From: CAYMYN01 sp964394665
GTDB lineage: Bacteria > Planctomycetota > UBA1135 > GCA-002686595
Assembly (NCBI GenBank): GCA_964394665.1
Contig: CAYMYN010000056.1
Location: 1 to 18,187, forward strand
Length of the DNA: 18,187 nucleotides
Direction: 5' to 3'
Shown piece after piece: positions 1 to 7,249 of the stretch. The notes under the pieces are model-generated. The model was not told the DNA's origin. It made no database searches and was given only the letters and a program-made list of their open reading frames with translations. Position 1 is the first letter of the stretch, and each line of letters opens with the position of its first letter. A program made the translations under genes and the position numbers.

Positions 1-1
1 C

Positions 2-487
2 CTCGGCGCGGGCGCGTTCGCGCGCGCCGCCGAGCTCTACGCCATCGCCGCGTCGGGCGAACCGGGCCGCGCCGAGGTGCGCTTCAACCACGGCTCGGCC
101 CTGGCCCTGTCGGGCCGCGCGCGGGAGGGCATGGCCGAGTGGCGCGCGGCCCTCGAGCTCGCGCCCGAGCTCGTCCCCGCGCGCCGGCGCCTGGCGTGGG
201 CGCTCGCGACCCAGCCCGACCCGGCCCTTCGCGATGGACGCGCGGCCCTCGAGCTCGCGCTCCCCCTCGCCCGCCGGCCCGGCGCGGAGCCCGCCGACCT
301 CGACCTGCTGGCCGCGGCCCTGGCCGAGACGGGCGCCTTCGGCGAGGCGCGGCGCACGGCGCAGGAAGCCGCCCAGGCCGCCCGCGCCCTGGGCCGCGCG
401 CGGCAGGCGGCGACCTTCGCCGAGCGCGCCGAGAGCTACGCCGCGGGGCGAGCGTGGCGCCAGGGCGAGGGCGCGCGCGAGGAGTGA
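2..487 (+). CDS. TPR-repeat protein, C-terminal part (5' end outside window)
   Basis: The reading frame is open from base 2, and an internal GTG at 77 is not a likely true start because the codons before it continue the same helical repeat pattern. The visible 161 residues are Ala/Arg/Leu-rich and show TPR-like helical pairs, for example an A-x-x-x-W-x-x-A-L-E-L-A-P helix followed by A-R-R-R-L-A-W-A-L, and later L-A-A-A-L-A-E-T-G-A-F-G-E-A. The C-terminal run A-E-R-A-E-S-Y-A-A-G-R-A-W-R resembles the common end of TPR proteins in planctomycetes and acidobacteria (x-L-Y-x-A-G-R-P-Y-R). TPRs bind partner proteins, but no partner can be named. The next gene, a sulfatase-like lipoprotein, begins 40 bases downstream in the same direction, so the two may be cotranscribed. 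Anything N-terminal, such as a membrane glycosyltransferase domain, lies outside the window. Confidence 0.75.
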   Translation, partial: LGAGAFARAAELYAIAASGEPGRAEVRFNHGSALALSGRAREGMAEWRAALELAPELVPARRRLAWALATQPDPALRDGRAALELALPLARRPGAEPADLDLLAAALAETGAFGEARRTAQEAAQAARALGRARQAATFAERAESYAAGRAWRQGEGAREE

Positions 488-527
488 GGGCGGGACGCGC
501 GCCGGGCGCGGTAGGCTCATCCCCACG

Positions 528-1934
528 ATGAGCCCCCTCCCCGAGCGCGCCCGGCGCGCACCGCGCGCATGGCTGCCGTTGCTGCTCGCGTTCCTCCCGG
601 CCTGCTCGCGCGGCGAGGAGCCCCAGCGCATCTTCGTCCTGGTCGTCGACACCCTGCGCTACGACGCGCTGGGCGTGAACGCGGGCCTGGACCTGGGCAC
701 GCCGCGCATCGACGCCCTGGCGCGCGAGGGCGTGCGCTTCGAGCAGGCCATCTCGAGCTCGGGCTGGACCCTGCCATCGATGGCCTCGCTGCTGACCGGG
801 ACCTGGCCCACGGTGCACAAGGCCCTGGGCAAGAACGCCCTGCTGACGCCCATCAGCGCCGACGTGCCGCTGATCGCCGAGCTGCTGCGCGCCGAGGGTT
901 TCCGCACCTTCGGCTTCGCCAACGCCGCCTTCCTCTCGCCGGTGCTGGGCGTCGCGCGCGGCTTCGAAGTCTACGACCACCGCCACGCCTACAACGACCG
1001 CATCCGGCGCGCGGACGAGACCGTCGACACGGCCCTGGCGCGCCTCGCGCAGCACCGCCGCGAGCCGCTCTTCGTGTTGCTGCACGTCTTCGATCCGCAC
1101 CTCGACTTCGATCCGCCCGCGCGCGAGCTGGCCGCCTTCGTGCCCACCCCGCGCGAGCCCCACCCGCCGATCTCGATGCGCGCCTGCCGGCGCCTGGCCG
1201 GCCCGGACGGAGTGCCGAGCGCGGAGGACCGCGAGTACCTGCGCACCGTCTACCAGGCCGAGGTCGCGGCGGTCGACCGCGCGATCGGGCGCTTCCTCGA
1301 CGGTCTGGCGGAGCTGGGCCTCGATCGCAACGCGACCCTCATCCTCGTCGCCGACCACGGCGAGGAGTTCTGGGACCACGGCGGCTTCGAGCACGGCCAC
1401 ACGCTCTACGACGAGCTGATCCGCGTGCCGCTGATCGTCAAGCCCGCGCACGCGCCCGAGCTCGCCGGCCGCGTCGTGGCGTCCCAGGTGCGCGTGCTCG
1501 ACCTCGCGCCGACGATCCTCGAGCTGGCCGGGCTCCCGCACCCACCGAGCTTCGTGGGCCGCTCGCTCCTGCCCTTGATGCGCGGCGAATCGGAGCCCGA
1601 GCGCGTGGCCTTCAGCGAGAGCACGCTCTACGGCAGCGACAAGCTCTCCTGGCGCACCGAGCGCTGGCACTACATCCTCGACCGCAGTCCCAGCGCCGAG
1701 CGCAGCGAGGAGCTCTACGACCGGCACGCGGACCCGCTGTCCCAGCACGACCTCTCTGGCGCCGAGCCCGGGGTGCTCGCGCGCCTGCGCCGCGAGCTCG
1801 CGGCCTTCCACGCCGACCTCGAGCTCTTGGCGAGCACCGTGGCCGACGGCGAGGTGCAGAACCTCGCCCCCTCGAACGCCAAGAAGTTGCTCGAGAGCCT
1901 CGAGTCCCTCGGGTACACGGGGAGCGAGCGGTGA
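528..1934 (+). CDS. Sulfatase-superfamily lipoprotein (sulfatase-like hydrolase/transferase)
   Basis: This encodes 468 residues from ATG 528, chosen because it puts a lipoprotein signal peptide at the N terminus: Arg-rich start, hydrophobic W-L-P-L-L-L-A-F, lipobox L-P-A-C with Cys26. The alkaline phosphatase/sulfatase fold follows: V-V-D-T-L-R-Y-D with metal-ligand Asp41, the nucleophile segment W-T-L-P-S-M-A-S-L-L-T-G at about 80-91, and A-D-H-G-E-E at 275-280 with metal ligands Asp276/His277. The canonical C/S-x-P-S-R formylglycine motif reads T-L-P-S-M here, so Thr81 is the expected nucleophile and the usual Arg is Met. That argues against a formylglycine-dependent sulfatase and leaves a phosphoesterase or phosphotransferase role possible (Thr is the nucleophile in LtaS and EptA). 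The substrate is unknown. The C terminus ends L-E-S-L-G-Y-T-G, a tail also seen in the second sulfatase-like gene here. It should act in the periplasm, membrane-anchored. The stop overlaps the permease start. Confidence 0.9.
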   Translation: MSPLPERARRAPRAWLPLLLAFLPACSRGEEPQRIFVLVVDTLRYDALGVNAGLDLGTPRIDALAREGVRFEQAISSSGWTLPSMASLLTGTWPTVHKALGKNALLTPISADVPLIAELLRAEGFRTFGFANAAFLSPVLGVARGFEVYDHRHAYNDRIRRADETVDTALARLAQHRREPLFVLLHVFDPHLDFDPPARELAAFVPTPREPHPPISMRACRRLAGPDGVPSAEDREYLRTVYQAEVAAVDRAIGRFLDGLAELGLDRNATLILVADHGEEFWDHGGFEHGHTLYDELIRVPLIVKPAHAPELAGRVVASQVRVLDLAPTILELAGLPHPPSFVGRSLLPLMRGESEPERVAFSESTLYGSDKLSWRTERWHYILDRSPSAERSEELYDRHADPLSQHDLSGAEPGVLARLRRELAAFHADLELLASTVADGEVQNLAPSNAKKLLESLESLGYTGSER

Positions 1935-3343
1935 ACGGGCCGCCCGCGCGGCCGCTCTCGCCGCTCGACGCCACGCTGCTCGTGATGGGCGGCATCATCG
2001 GCGTGGGGATCTTCTTCCAGCCGGCGGGGATCGCGACCCTGGTGCGCGAGCCGTCGCTCTACCTCGGCGTGTGGGCCCTCGGGGGCCTCCTGGCCCTGTG
2101 TGGCGCGTTCACCTTCGCCGAGTGGGGCGCGACCCTGTCGCGCGCCGGCGGTTGGTTCGAGTACCTGCGCGAGGCCTTCGGCCGAGCGGTCGCGTTCCTC
2201 TTCGCCTGGATCGTGCTGCTGGTCGTCTCGACCGGCGCGCTGGCGATCCTGGCCGGTTTCTGCGCCGGGATGCTCGCGCGCCTCTTCCCCGCCCTCGGGC
2301 CGTCGGGCTCGAACGCGCAGCTCGCCCTCGCCGCCTTCCTGATCGTCGCCGTCACGGCCCTGGCCTGCGCCGGGGTGCGTGCCGGGGCGCGCTTCCAGAA
2401 CCTCTGCATGCTGACCAAGCTCGCGGCGCTGGGCGTGCTGACGGTGGCCGGGCTGCTCTTCGTCGCGTCCGCGGGCGACGCCGCGCCGCTCGCCGCGGCG
2501 CCGCCCGCGCCCGCGCCCGCGCGCGGCCTCGTGCAGGCGATGTTGCCGGTGCTCTTCACCTACGGCGGCTGGCAGATGCTCGGCTACGCCGCGGCCAGCG
2601 TGCGCGATCCGGCGCGCACGCTGCCGCGCGCGATCCTGCTCGGCGTGGCGGGCGTGATCGTGACCTACCTGGCGGTGAACCTCGCCTTCCTGCGCGTGCT
2701 CGGCGTCGAGGGCCTGGCCGCCGCCGGACCGGGCTTCGCCGCCGACGTCGCGCGCCGCACCCTGGGCGAGCGCGGCGAACTCGTGCTCTCGGCCGCCATG
2801 GCCGTCAGCGCCGCGGGCATCGTGACGGTGATCGTCCTGGCGACGCCCTGGGTCTACGTCGCCATGGCCCGCGCGGGCCTGTTCTTCCGCGCCTTCGGCA
2901 ACGTGCATCCCACGCGCGGCGCGCCGCTCGCGGGCCTGGTGTGCCAGGGCGCGATCGCGCTCACCTACCTCGGCCTGGCCCACGCCGTGCGCCGCAGCCA
3001 CGGCTTCGATCCGGTCGACTACCTCACCGGCGCGGTGGTCTTCGCCGAGTGGATCTTCCACGCCCTGGCCGCCTGGGGCCTGCTGCGCCTGCGCCGCCTG
3101 CGGCCGGACCTCCCGCGCCCCTTCCGCGCGCCGACGATCTTCCCGCTCGCCTACCTCGGGCTCGCGCTGGCCGTGGTGCTCGGGAACCTCGTCCAGGGCG
3201 ACCCCTGGCAAACCGGCACGGGCCTCTTCGTGCTGGCCCTCGGCGCCCTGGTCTACGCCCTGTGGCGTCCCCGTCACGTCACGGGTGGCTGCAAGGTGCC
3301 TACGGGCACGACCGCATGCACGCCGCCTGATTGGTCCCGATGA
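1931..3343 (+). CDS. APC-superfamily amino acid permease with abnormal C terminus
   Basis: GTG at 1931 overlaps the upstream TGA (GTGA), implying translational coupling to the sulfatase-like gene. The product is 470 residues. Hallmarks of the amino acid-polyamine-organocation family are visible: G-G-I-I-G-V-G-I-F-F-Q-P-A-G in the first membrane segment (20-33), the mid-protein segment F-T-Y-G-G-W-Q-M-L-G-Y followed by V-R-D-P-A-R-T-L-P-R-A-I-L, and a late loop P-R-P-F-R-A-P before the last two helices, as in LAT/CAT-type transporters. About twelve membrane helices are expected; the substrate is unknown. The end is odd. After the last helix (L-V-Y-A-L-W-R-P, to base 3271) the frame continues for 23 hydrophilic residues, with two Cys, that are antisense to the 3' end of the opposing gene. 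A second copy of L-V-Y-A-x-W-R-P followed directly by a stop lies at 4937-4966. The present C terminus is therefore probably secondary to an insertion. Function may be retained because all the helices are present. Confidence 0.88.
   Translation: MNGPPARPLSPLDATLLVMGGIIGVGIFFQPAGIATLVREPSLYLGVWALGGLLALCGAFTFAEWGATLSRAGGWFEYLREAFGRAVAFLFAWIVLLVVSTGALAILAGFCAGMLARLFPALGPSGSNAQLALAAFLIVAVTALACAGVRAGARFQNLCMLTKLAALGVLTVAGLLFVASAGDAAPLAAAPPAPAPARGLVQAMLPVLFTYGGWQMLGYAAASVRDPARTLPRAILLGVAGVIVTYLAVNLAFLRVLGVEGLAAAGPGFAADVARRTLGERGELVLSAAMAVSAAGIVTVIVLATPWVYVAMARAGLFFRAFGNVHPTRGAPLAGLVCQGAIALTYLGLAHAVRRSHGFDPVDYLTGAVVFAEWIFHALAAWGLLRLRRLRPDLPRPFRAPTIFPLAYLGLALAVVLGNLVQGDPWQTGTGLFVLALGALVYALWRPRHVTGGCKVPTGTTACTPPDWSR
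3236..3271 (+). repeat. Left copy of 36-base permease-end duplication
   Basis: This 36-base stretch encodes A-L-G-A-L-V-Y-A-L-W-R-P at the end of the permease. It matches 4925-4960 at 28 of 36 positions by my count, including 14 identical bases (3246-3259 and 4935-4948). The two copies are 1689 bases apart, in the same orientation and codon phase, and flank the opposing gene at 3300-4835. Confidence 0.7.
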
Positions 3344-4835
3344 AGAGGAAGCACGAGCTCTTGAGGTTGCCCACCGTCTTGTCGCAGGGTCCGGGCACGG
3401 TGTAGGAACGCAGGGCGGAGTGTGAACCCGTCTCGATCCACTCCGTGACGACCTTCTCGCTGCGCACCTTGATCGTGAATGCCTGACTGCAAGTGGCGAT
3501 CTCCAGGCATTGTCGCACGCACTGGCCGCACGCATCCGAACCGGAACAGGCTAGACACCCTGTGTTCCCAGGGCCGAGGTCGACACTCGCGACGATCGTC
3601 TCGGACAACGCCACGCTGCCCGTCGCGCCCGCGTTCCCCTCGACGAGGCCCAGGTTCACCTTGAACCCGACGGACACGGAGCCGGTCACCGTCACGGAAG
3701 TGCGCAGGTCTTGGCTACCGTCCGTACCGCAGGTCCGCGGCCCCCCCACGGTGTGGGCCGAGCAGATCAGGGAAGAGCTCGGGATTGCGGCTCCGTCACA
3801 GGAGCCAAGAGCTGCCGGCGTACAGGCATTCTCCGGATTGAAGCTGTGGCACCGGGGCTGCTTCAGCGCACCAGGGTCACTGGCGGTTCCCTCGCACTGC
3901 GGGCCTGCCGGAGGGGGGTCCGGTGCAGAGGCTGAGAGCGGAATCGACAGGGTCAGCGGGCTCAGCGGCAAACGCAGCGGTGCCTGGCTCGGCCCGCCGG
4001 GAGTCAGGAGGATCACGTTGTCGCCGCGCTCCAACGCCCCCGTGAGCCGGAGGTAGACGTAGCCGTCGTGGATCTCGAACGCGGTGGCCGAGAAGGTGGG
4101 GGGCGTCGTCGGAGTTCCGAGCGCGCCAGCGTCGTGGAGGACGAATGTGTGCGCCTGGGGGAGCGAGGAAAACCCGTGGCCCCGGACATCCATCTTGAGC
4201 GCCAGATTCAACTGACCCAGGTCGATGCGGCCCGTCCGGATCACGAGACCCAGCTTGGCCTGTGCTCCCGCGGGTCCGAAGTCGACGCCATGGAACCCCT
4301 CGTAGCCACGGATCTCGTGGCTGGTGAGCAAGGGGCCTACCTGGGCCGCGAAGGAGAACCCCGGCGCGGTTTGCTTGGCATGCTCCGAGGGGATGAACGC
4401 CCAGCGTAGGTGAGCGTCGGGTAGCGTCGGCTGGGAGTACGTGATGGTCACCGGCTCCAGGGACGGTTGGAACAGAACCCGATGGGCCAGGTGCACCTCG
4501 GAACCGCCGGCGGGGCCCAGGGACCACTCGTGGTACTGGCCGAGGCACACCCCGTTCGCGGTGGCCGTCTCGGCCAGGATCATCCCGACCGCGCTCCCGG
4601 TCGAGAGCTCGACCAACGGGGAGTAGCCGTCTCGACCGGTCGTGGCGCTGTGGGTTGCTCCGGTATCGAGCACGACGATCTGGAAGCTGGCACCCGGCAC
4701 GACGTTCAGCCGGTCGTCCAGGAGGCCGAGGCTCACGTGCAGCGGCTGCTCCTGGGCCCAGGCGCGGCCGGACGGGAACGGGAGTGCCGCCGTGACGACG
4801 AACAAGACACTCGACACGCAGCGCTGGACGCTCAT
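3300..4835 (-). CDS. Secreted cysteine-rich protein of unknown function
   Basis: I do not recognise this family. ATG at 4835 gives 511 residues and is preferred over the open frame extending to 4901. It places a clear Sec signal peptide first (R-C-V-S-S-V-L-F-V-V-T-A-A-L, predicted cleavage after A-W-A at 25-27) and has AGGA eight bases upstream (4844-4847). The first ~310 mature residues look like beta-rich sandwich material with almost no Cys. A proline-rich linker (D-P-P-P-A-G-P) leads to a C-terminal ~200 residues with 16 Cys, an even number suited to disulfides, including C-L-A-C and C-G-Q-C pairs. It ends R-S-C-P. Sampled lines are about 63-67% G+C and the protein is richer in Ser/Thr/Asn than its neighbours, suggesting separate ancestry. 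Its 3' end overlaps the convergent permease by 44 bases. An extracellular or envelope role is likely; nothing more specific can be said. Confidence 0.78.
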   Translation of the reverse strand: MSVQRCVSSVLFVVTAALPFPSGRAWAQEQPLHVSLGLLDDRLNVVPGASFQIVVLDTGATHSATTGRDGYSPLVELSTGSAVGMILAETATANGVCLGQYHEWSLGPAGGSEVHLAHRVLFQPSLEPVTITYSQPTLPDAHLRWAFIPSEHAKQTAPGFSFAAQVGPLLTSHEIRGYEGFHGVDFGPAGAQAKLGLVIRTGRIDLGQLNLALKMDVRGHGFSSLPQAHTFVLHDAGALGTPTTPPTFSATAFEIHDGYVYLRLTGALERGDNVILLTPGGPSQAPLRLPLSPLTLSIPLSASAPDPPPAGPQCEGTASDPGALKQPRCHSFNPENACTPAALGSCDGAAIPSSSLICSAHTVGGPRTCGTDGSQDLRTSVTVTGSVSVGFKVNLGLVEGNAGATGSVALSETIVASVDLGPGNTGCLACSGSDACGQCVRQCLEIATCSQAFTIKVRSEKVVTEWIETGSHSALRSYTVPGPCDKTVGNLKSSCFLFIGTNQAACMRSCP

Positions 4836-4843
4836 GATTCTGA

Positions 4844-4847
4844 TCCT
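4844..4847 (-). promoter_or_regulatory. Ribosome binding site deciding the start at 4835
   Basis: AGGA on the minus strand lies eight bases before the ATG at 4835. Clear Shine-Dalgarno sites are rare in this window. This one, together with the signal peptide, fixes the start of the cysteine-rich protein over the longer open frame. Confidence 0.55.
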
Positions 4848-4912
4848 AAGGTCGATCGCCCGCGGAAGTGAAGTCCCTCGCGAGGTACCGTGGCGGTCCA
4901 TTCCAGGGTGCT

Positions 4913-4966
4913 TGGATTCCCGTCGCCCTCACGTCCCTGGTCTACGCCGTCTGGCGGCCGGGGTAG
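4913..4966 (+). pseudogene. Detached 3' remnant of an APC permease gene
   Basis: Read in the permease codon phase, these bases give W-I-P-V-A-L-T-S-L-V-Y-A-V-W-R-P-G and a TAG stop (4964-4966). This closely parallels the last helix of the permease at 1931-3343 (V-L-A-L-G-A-L-V-Y-A-L-W-R-P). The conserved core is 4925-4960. The TAG sits five bases from the convergent stop of the second sulfatase-like gene (4972), as expected if an ancestral permease once ended here. The frame upstream (about 4890-4912) may hold a few more decayed permease codons. There is no start codon or upstream body, so it is not a gene in its own right. It could instead be a remnant of a second, tandem permease. Confidence 0.65.
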
Positions 4967-4971
4967 GTGCG

Positions 4972-7179
4972 TCAGTCGCCGAGGTAGCCCAGCGCGCGTA
5001 GGCCGGCCTCGAGCTCTGAGGTCAACTCGGCCTCGCCGGCGACGAGCCGCGGGCGAAAGAGGGCGCGGAATGCGCGGCGGTGGTCGACGAGCAGCCGCGC
5101 GGGCCAGGATTCGTGGGCGAGATCCGTGCGCTCGTGCGGGTCGGAGCCCAGGTCGTAGGCGAAATCCACGTGCCTGGCTTCGGCCGCGTCGAGCTCGGCG
5201 GCGAGCAGCACCTTGCGCGCGCCGACGATCAACGCCATGCGATCGGGCGGGCCGGCCTGGGTGCATTGGAAGACGAAGCTCGGGCGAGGGCGGTCGAGCG
5301 TCCGCAGATCCGCCCCCAGCCAGGCGCGGTCCGGCTCCACGCCGGCGATCGCGGCCAAGGTCCGCGGTAGGTCCACCAGGCCGACCGGCAACTCCGAGCG
5401 GCCCGGCACGATTCCCGGACCGCGCAGCAGCAGGGGGATGTGCACGTGTTCCTCCCAAACCCCGTTTCCGTGGCCGTGGATGCCGTGCTCGAAGAAGGCC
5501 TCGCCGTGGTCGCTGGTGAACACGACGTAGCTGTCGTCGAAGCGTCCCCGCTCCTCGAGCCCCGCGCGCAGGGCCCCGAAGAGGAGGTCGAGCTCGGCCG
5601 AGGCGCCGCGGTAGCCCGCCAGGTACTCGGCGCGCCGTCGAACGGCCCAATCCTCGGAACCGCGCGTCGACGGCTCCTCGAAGTCGCGGGTCTCCGGGAT
5701 CTCGTGCTCGATCCCCAGCCGCTCGCGCACCCCGTCGCCGACCACGTAGGGGCCGTGGGCGCGGTAGCTCTGGACGAAGAGGAAGATCGGGCGGCCCCCG
5801 TCGAGGTCCAGACGCTCGAGCGCGACCTCGATCGTGATCCCGTCCCGCGGCCGAACGGTCTCGAACCACTCGAAGCCCTGGGCCAAGCCGAAGGTGGGCG
5901 AGACGTAGCCGCCCTCGGTGATCGCGAGCGTGCGATAGCCCTCCTCGGACAAGCGCTCGGCGATCGTGTGCGCCTCGGGCGGGAGAGTTCGATCGCGGGC
6001 CGACGCGCCGCTCTGGAAGGGATACAGCCCGGAGAACATCGCGGCGTGGGAGGGGAAGGTCCAGGACGAAGGGGAGCGCGCCTGGGTGAAAGCCAAGCTC
6101 TCCGCGGCGAAGCGGTTGGCGTGGGGCGCGATGCGCGCGTCCCCGCCGTGGAGCGCCAGGTTGTCGGCGCGATAGGTGTCGGCCAGGAAGAGCACGATGT
6201 CCGGCCGCGCGCCCCGGCCGCTCGCCGCCCCTTCGAGCGGCGTGGCCGGTTCGAGGGTCGGCACGAGGAAGGCCGCGAGCGAGGTCGTGCCCGAGAGCGC
6301 GAAGGAAAGCGTCGCCTGCGCGCGGGCCGCGGCGGGCAGCTCGAGGGTGATCCGCTCCGGTCGTGGCCGCGGCCCAGGCTCGAGCTCGCGCTCGAAGATC
6401 GGGGCACCGTCGAGGGCCACGGAGACCCGCGCGCGCCGCTGCTCGCCGCCGCCCGGCGCCGCCCCGACGCAGACGAGCACGAACGAGAGCCGCGCGTTCG
6501 CCGGCAGCGCGCACGGCACGTCGAGGGTCGTGCCCGAGAGCACCGGGATCCCGCGCGCCCGGATCGAGTCGATCGACACCATCCAGGTCCCGTTCTCGCG
6601 CTCGCCGAGGGAGATCGGATCGCGCACGGCGCTGGGCCGGGGGCGCTCTCCGCTCGGGTCGTACAGGTAGACGTGATCCCCGTGCACGAACGAGGCCCGG
6701 CCCGCGCTCGTCTGCGCCAGGGCGACCTCGAGCTCGGGGATCAGTCCATCCTGCTCGAGCCGCGAGAACGGATGTCCCCACGCGCGCCCCGGCAAGGGCG
6801 GGATCGGATGCCCGTCCATCGACACCTCCGCCGCCGGCCCGCTGCGCGCCGCACTCCGCCCCACGCCCGGCAGGGGCCGCGGCGCACGCCACAATACGCC
6901 GCCGAAGCCCTCCCACTGCTCGGGTCGGAGGAGGTGCTCGACCACCACCCATCCCTCCCCCGACCCGGCCGACCAGAGCGGCTCGGGATGCTCGGCCCCG
7001 GGGCCCCGATGCGCGCGATCCCCGGCTCCGGGGCGCGCCTCGAAGCTCGGCTCGAAGCCCAGGGCGAGGTCGATCCTCTCCCCCACCGGACCGCGGACGG
7101 TCCGGCTGCACGAAGCGACCACGAGCGCGAGCAACAGCAGAGCGCGACCCGCAGCGGCCGGGAGGCGCTGCGTTTCCAT
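4972..7179 (-). CDS. Large sulfatase-superfamily lipoprotein with extra N-terminal domain
   Basis: This encodes 735 residues from ATG 7179; a GTG three codons earlier (7188) is the alternative. The N terminus is a lipoprotein signal (A-L-L-L-L-A-L-V-V-A-S-C, Cys24), so the protein should be membrane-anchored facing the periplasm. Residues ~25-320 are an unrecognised, probably beta-rich domain. The sulfatase/alkaline phosphatase fold starts at about 323 (R-P-D-I-V-L-F-L-A-D-T-Y-R-A-D). It has the nucleophile segment W-T-F-P-S-H-A-A-M-F-S-G with Thr374 where Cys/Ser would be converted to formylglycine, S-D-H-G-E-A at 556-561 (metal ligands Asp557/His558), and H-G-H-G-N-G-V-W-E-E-H. Thr plus P-S-H marks the sulfatase-like hydrolase/transferase group and argues against ordinary sulfate-ester hydrolysis; the substrate is unknown. 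The C terminus reads L-R-A-L-G-Y-L-G-D, like the other sulfatase-like protein in this window. The gene follows rodA after 70 bases and may be at the tail of that operon. Confidence 0.9.
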   Translation of the reverse strand: METQRLPAAAGRALLLLALVVASCSRTVRGPVGERIDLALGFEPSFEARPGAGDRAHRGPGAEHPEPLWSAGSGEGWVVVEHLLRPEQWEGFGGVLWRAPRPLPGVGRSAARSGPAAEVSMDGHPIPPLPGRAWGHPFSRLEQDGLIPELEVALAQTSAGRASFVHGDHVYLYDPSGERPRPSAVRDPISLGERENGTWMVSIDSIRARGIPVLSGTTLDVPCALPANARLSFVLVCVGAAPGGGEQRRARVSVALDGAPIFERELEPGPRPRPERITLELPAAARAQATLSFALSGTTSLAAFLVPTLEPATPLEGAASGRGARPDIVLFLADTYRADNLALHGGDARIAPHANRFAAESLAFTQARSPSSWTFPSHAAMFSGLYPFQSGASARDRTLPPEAHTIAERLSEEGYRTLAITEGGYVSPTFGLAQGFEWFETVRPRDGITIEVALERLDLDGGRPIFLFVQSYRAHGPYVVGDGVRERLGIEHEIPETRDFEEPSTRGSEDWAVRRRAEYLAGYRGASAELDLLFGALRAGLEERGRFDDSYVVFTSDHGEAFFEHGIHGHGNGVWEEHVHIPLLLRGPGIVPGRSELPVGLVDLPRTLAAIAGVEPDRAWLGADLRTLDRPRPSFVFQCTQAGPPDRMALIVGARKVLLAAELDAAEARHVDFAYDLGSDPHERTDLAHESWPARLLVDHRRAFRALFRPRLVAGEAELTSELEAGLRALGYLGD

Positions 7180-7213
7180 GACCCCCACACCTTACCCACG
7201 GAGCACGCGCAGC

Positions 7214-7248
7214 GGGCCCGATCCCGGGGCGTCGCGCCTCGCGGGCCC
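7214..7248 (-). repeat. Inverted repeat just after rodA
   Basis: Arms GGGCCCG (7214-7220) and CGGGCCC (7242-7248) are perfectly complementary around a 21-base loop, one base beyond the rodA stop. There is no T-run after it, so a classical terminator is not supported. It could slow or partly terminate transcription before the sulfatase-like gene, or be chance in GC-rich DNA. Confidence 0.3.
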
Positions 7249-7249
7249 A

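Noticed and set aside
84..1811. 575-codon minus-strand frame opposite the TPR and sulfatase-like genes
   Set aside because: The opposite strand has clear lipobox, metal-site and nucleophile motifs; this frame is compositional shadow.
3270..3286. Short inverted repeat CCCGT/ACGGG at the left junction of the split permease
   Set aside because: A five-base arm is too short to call an element end, and no matching copy is present at the right junction.
4876..4885. Perfect 10-base palindrome CCTCGCGAGG upstream of the cysteine-rich gene
   Set aside because: It could be an operator, but such short GC palindromes are frequent by chance here and no promoter hexamers could be placed beside it.
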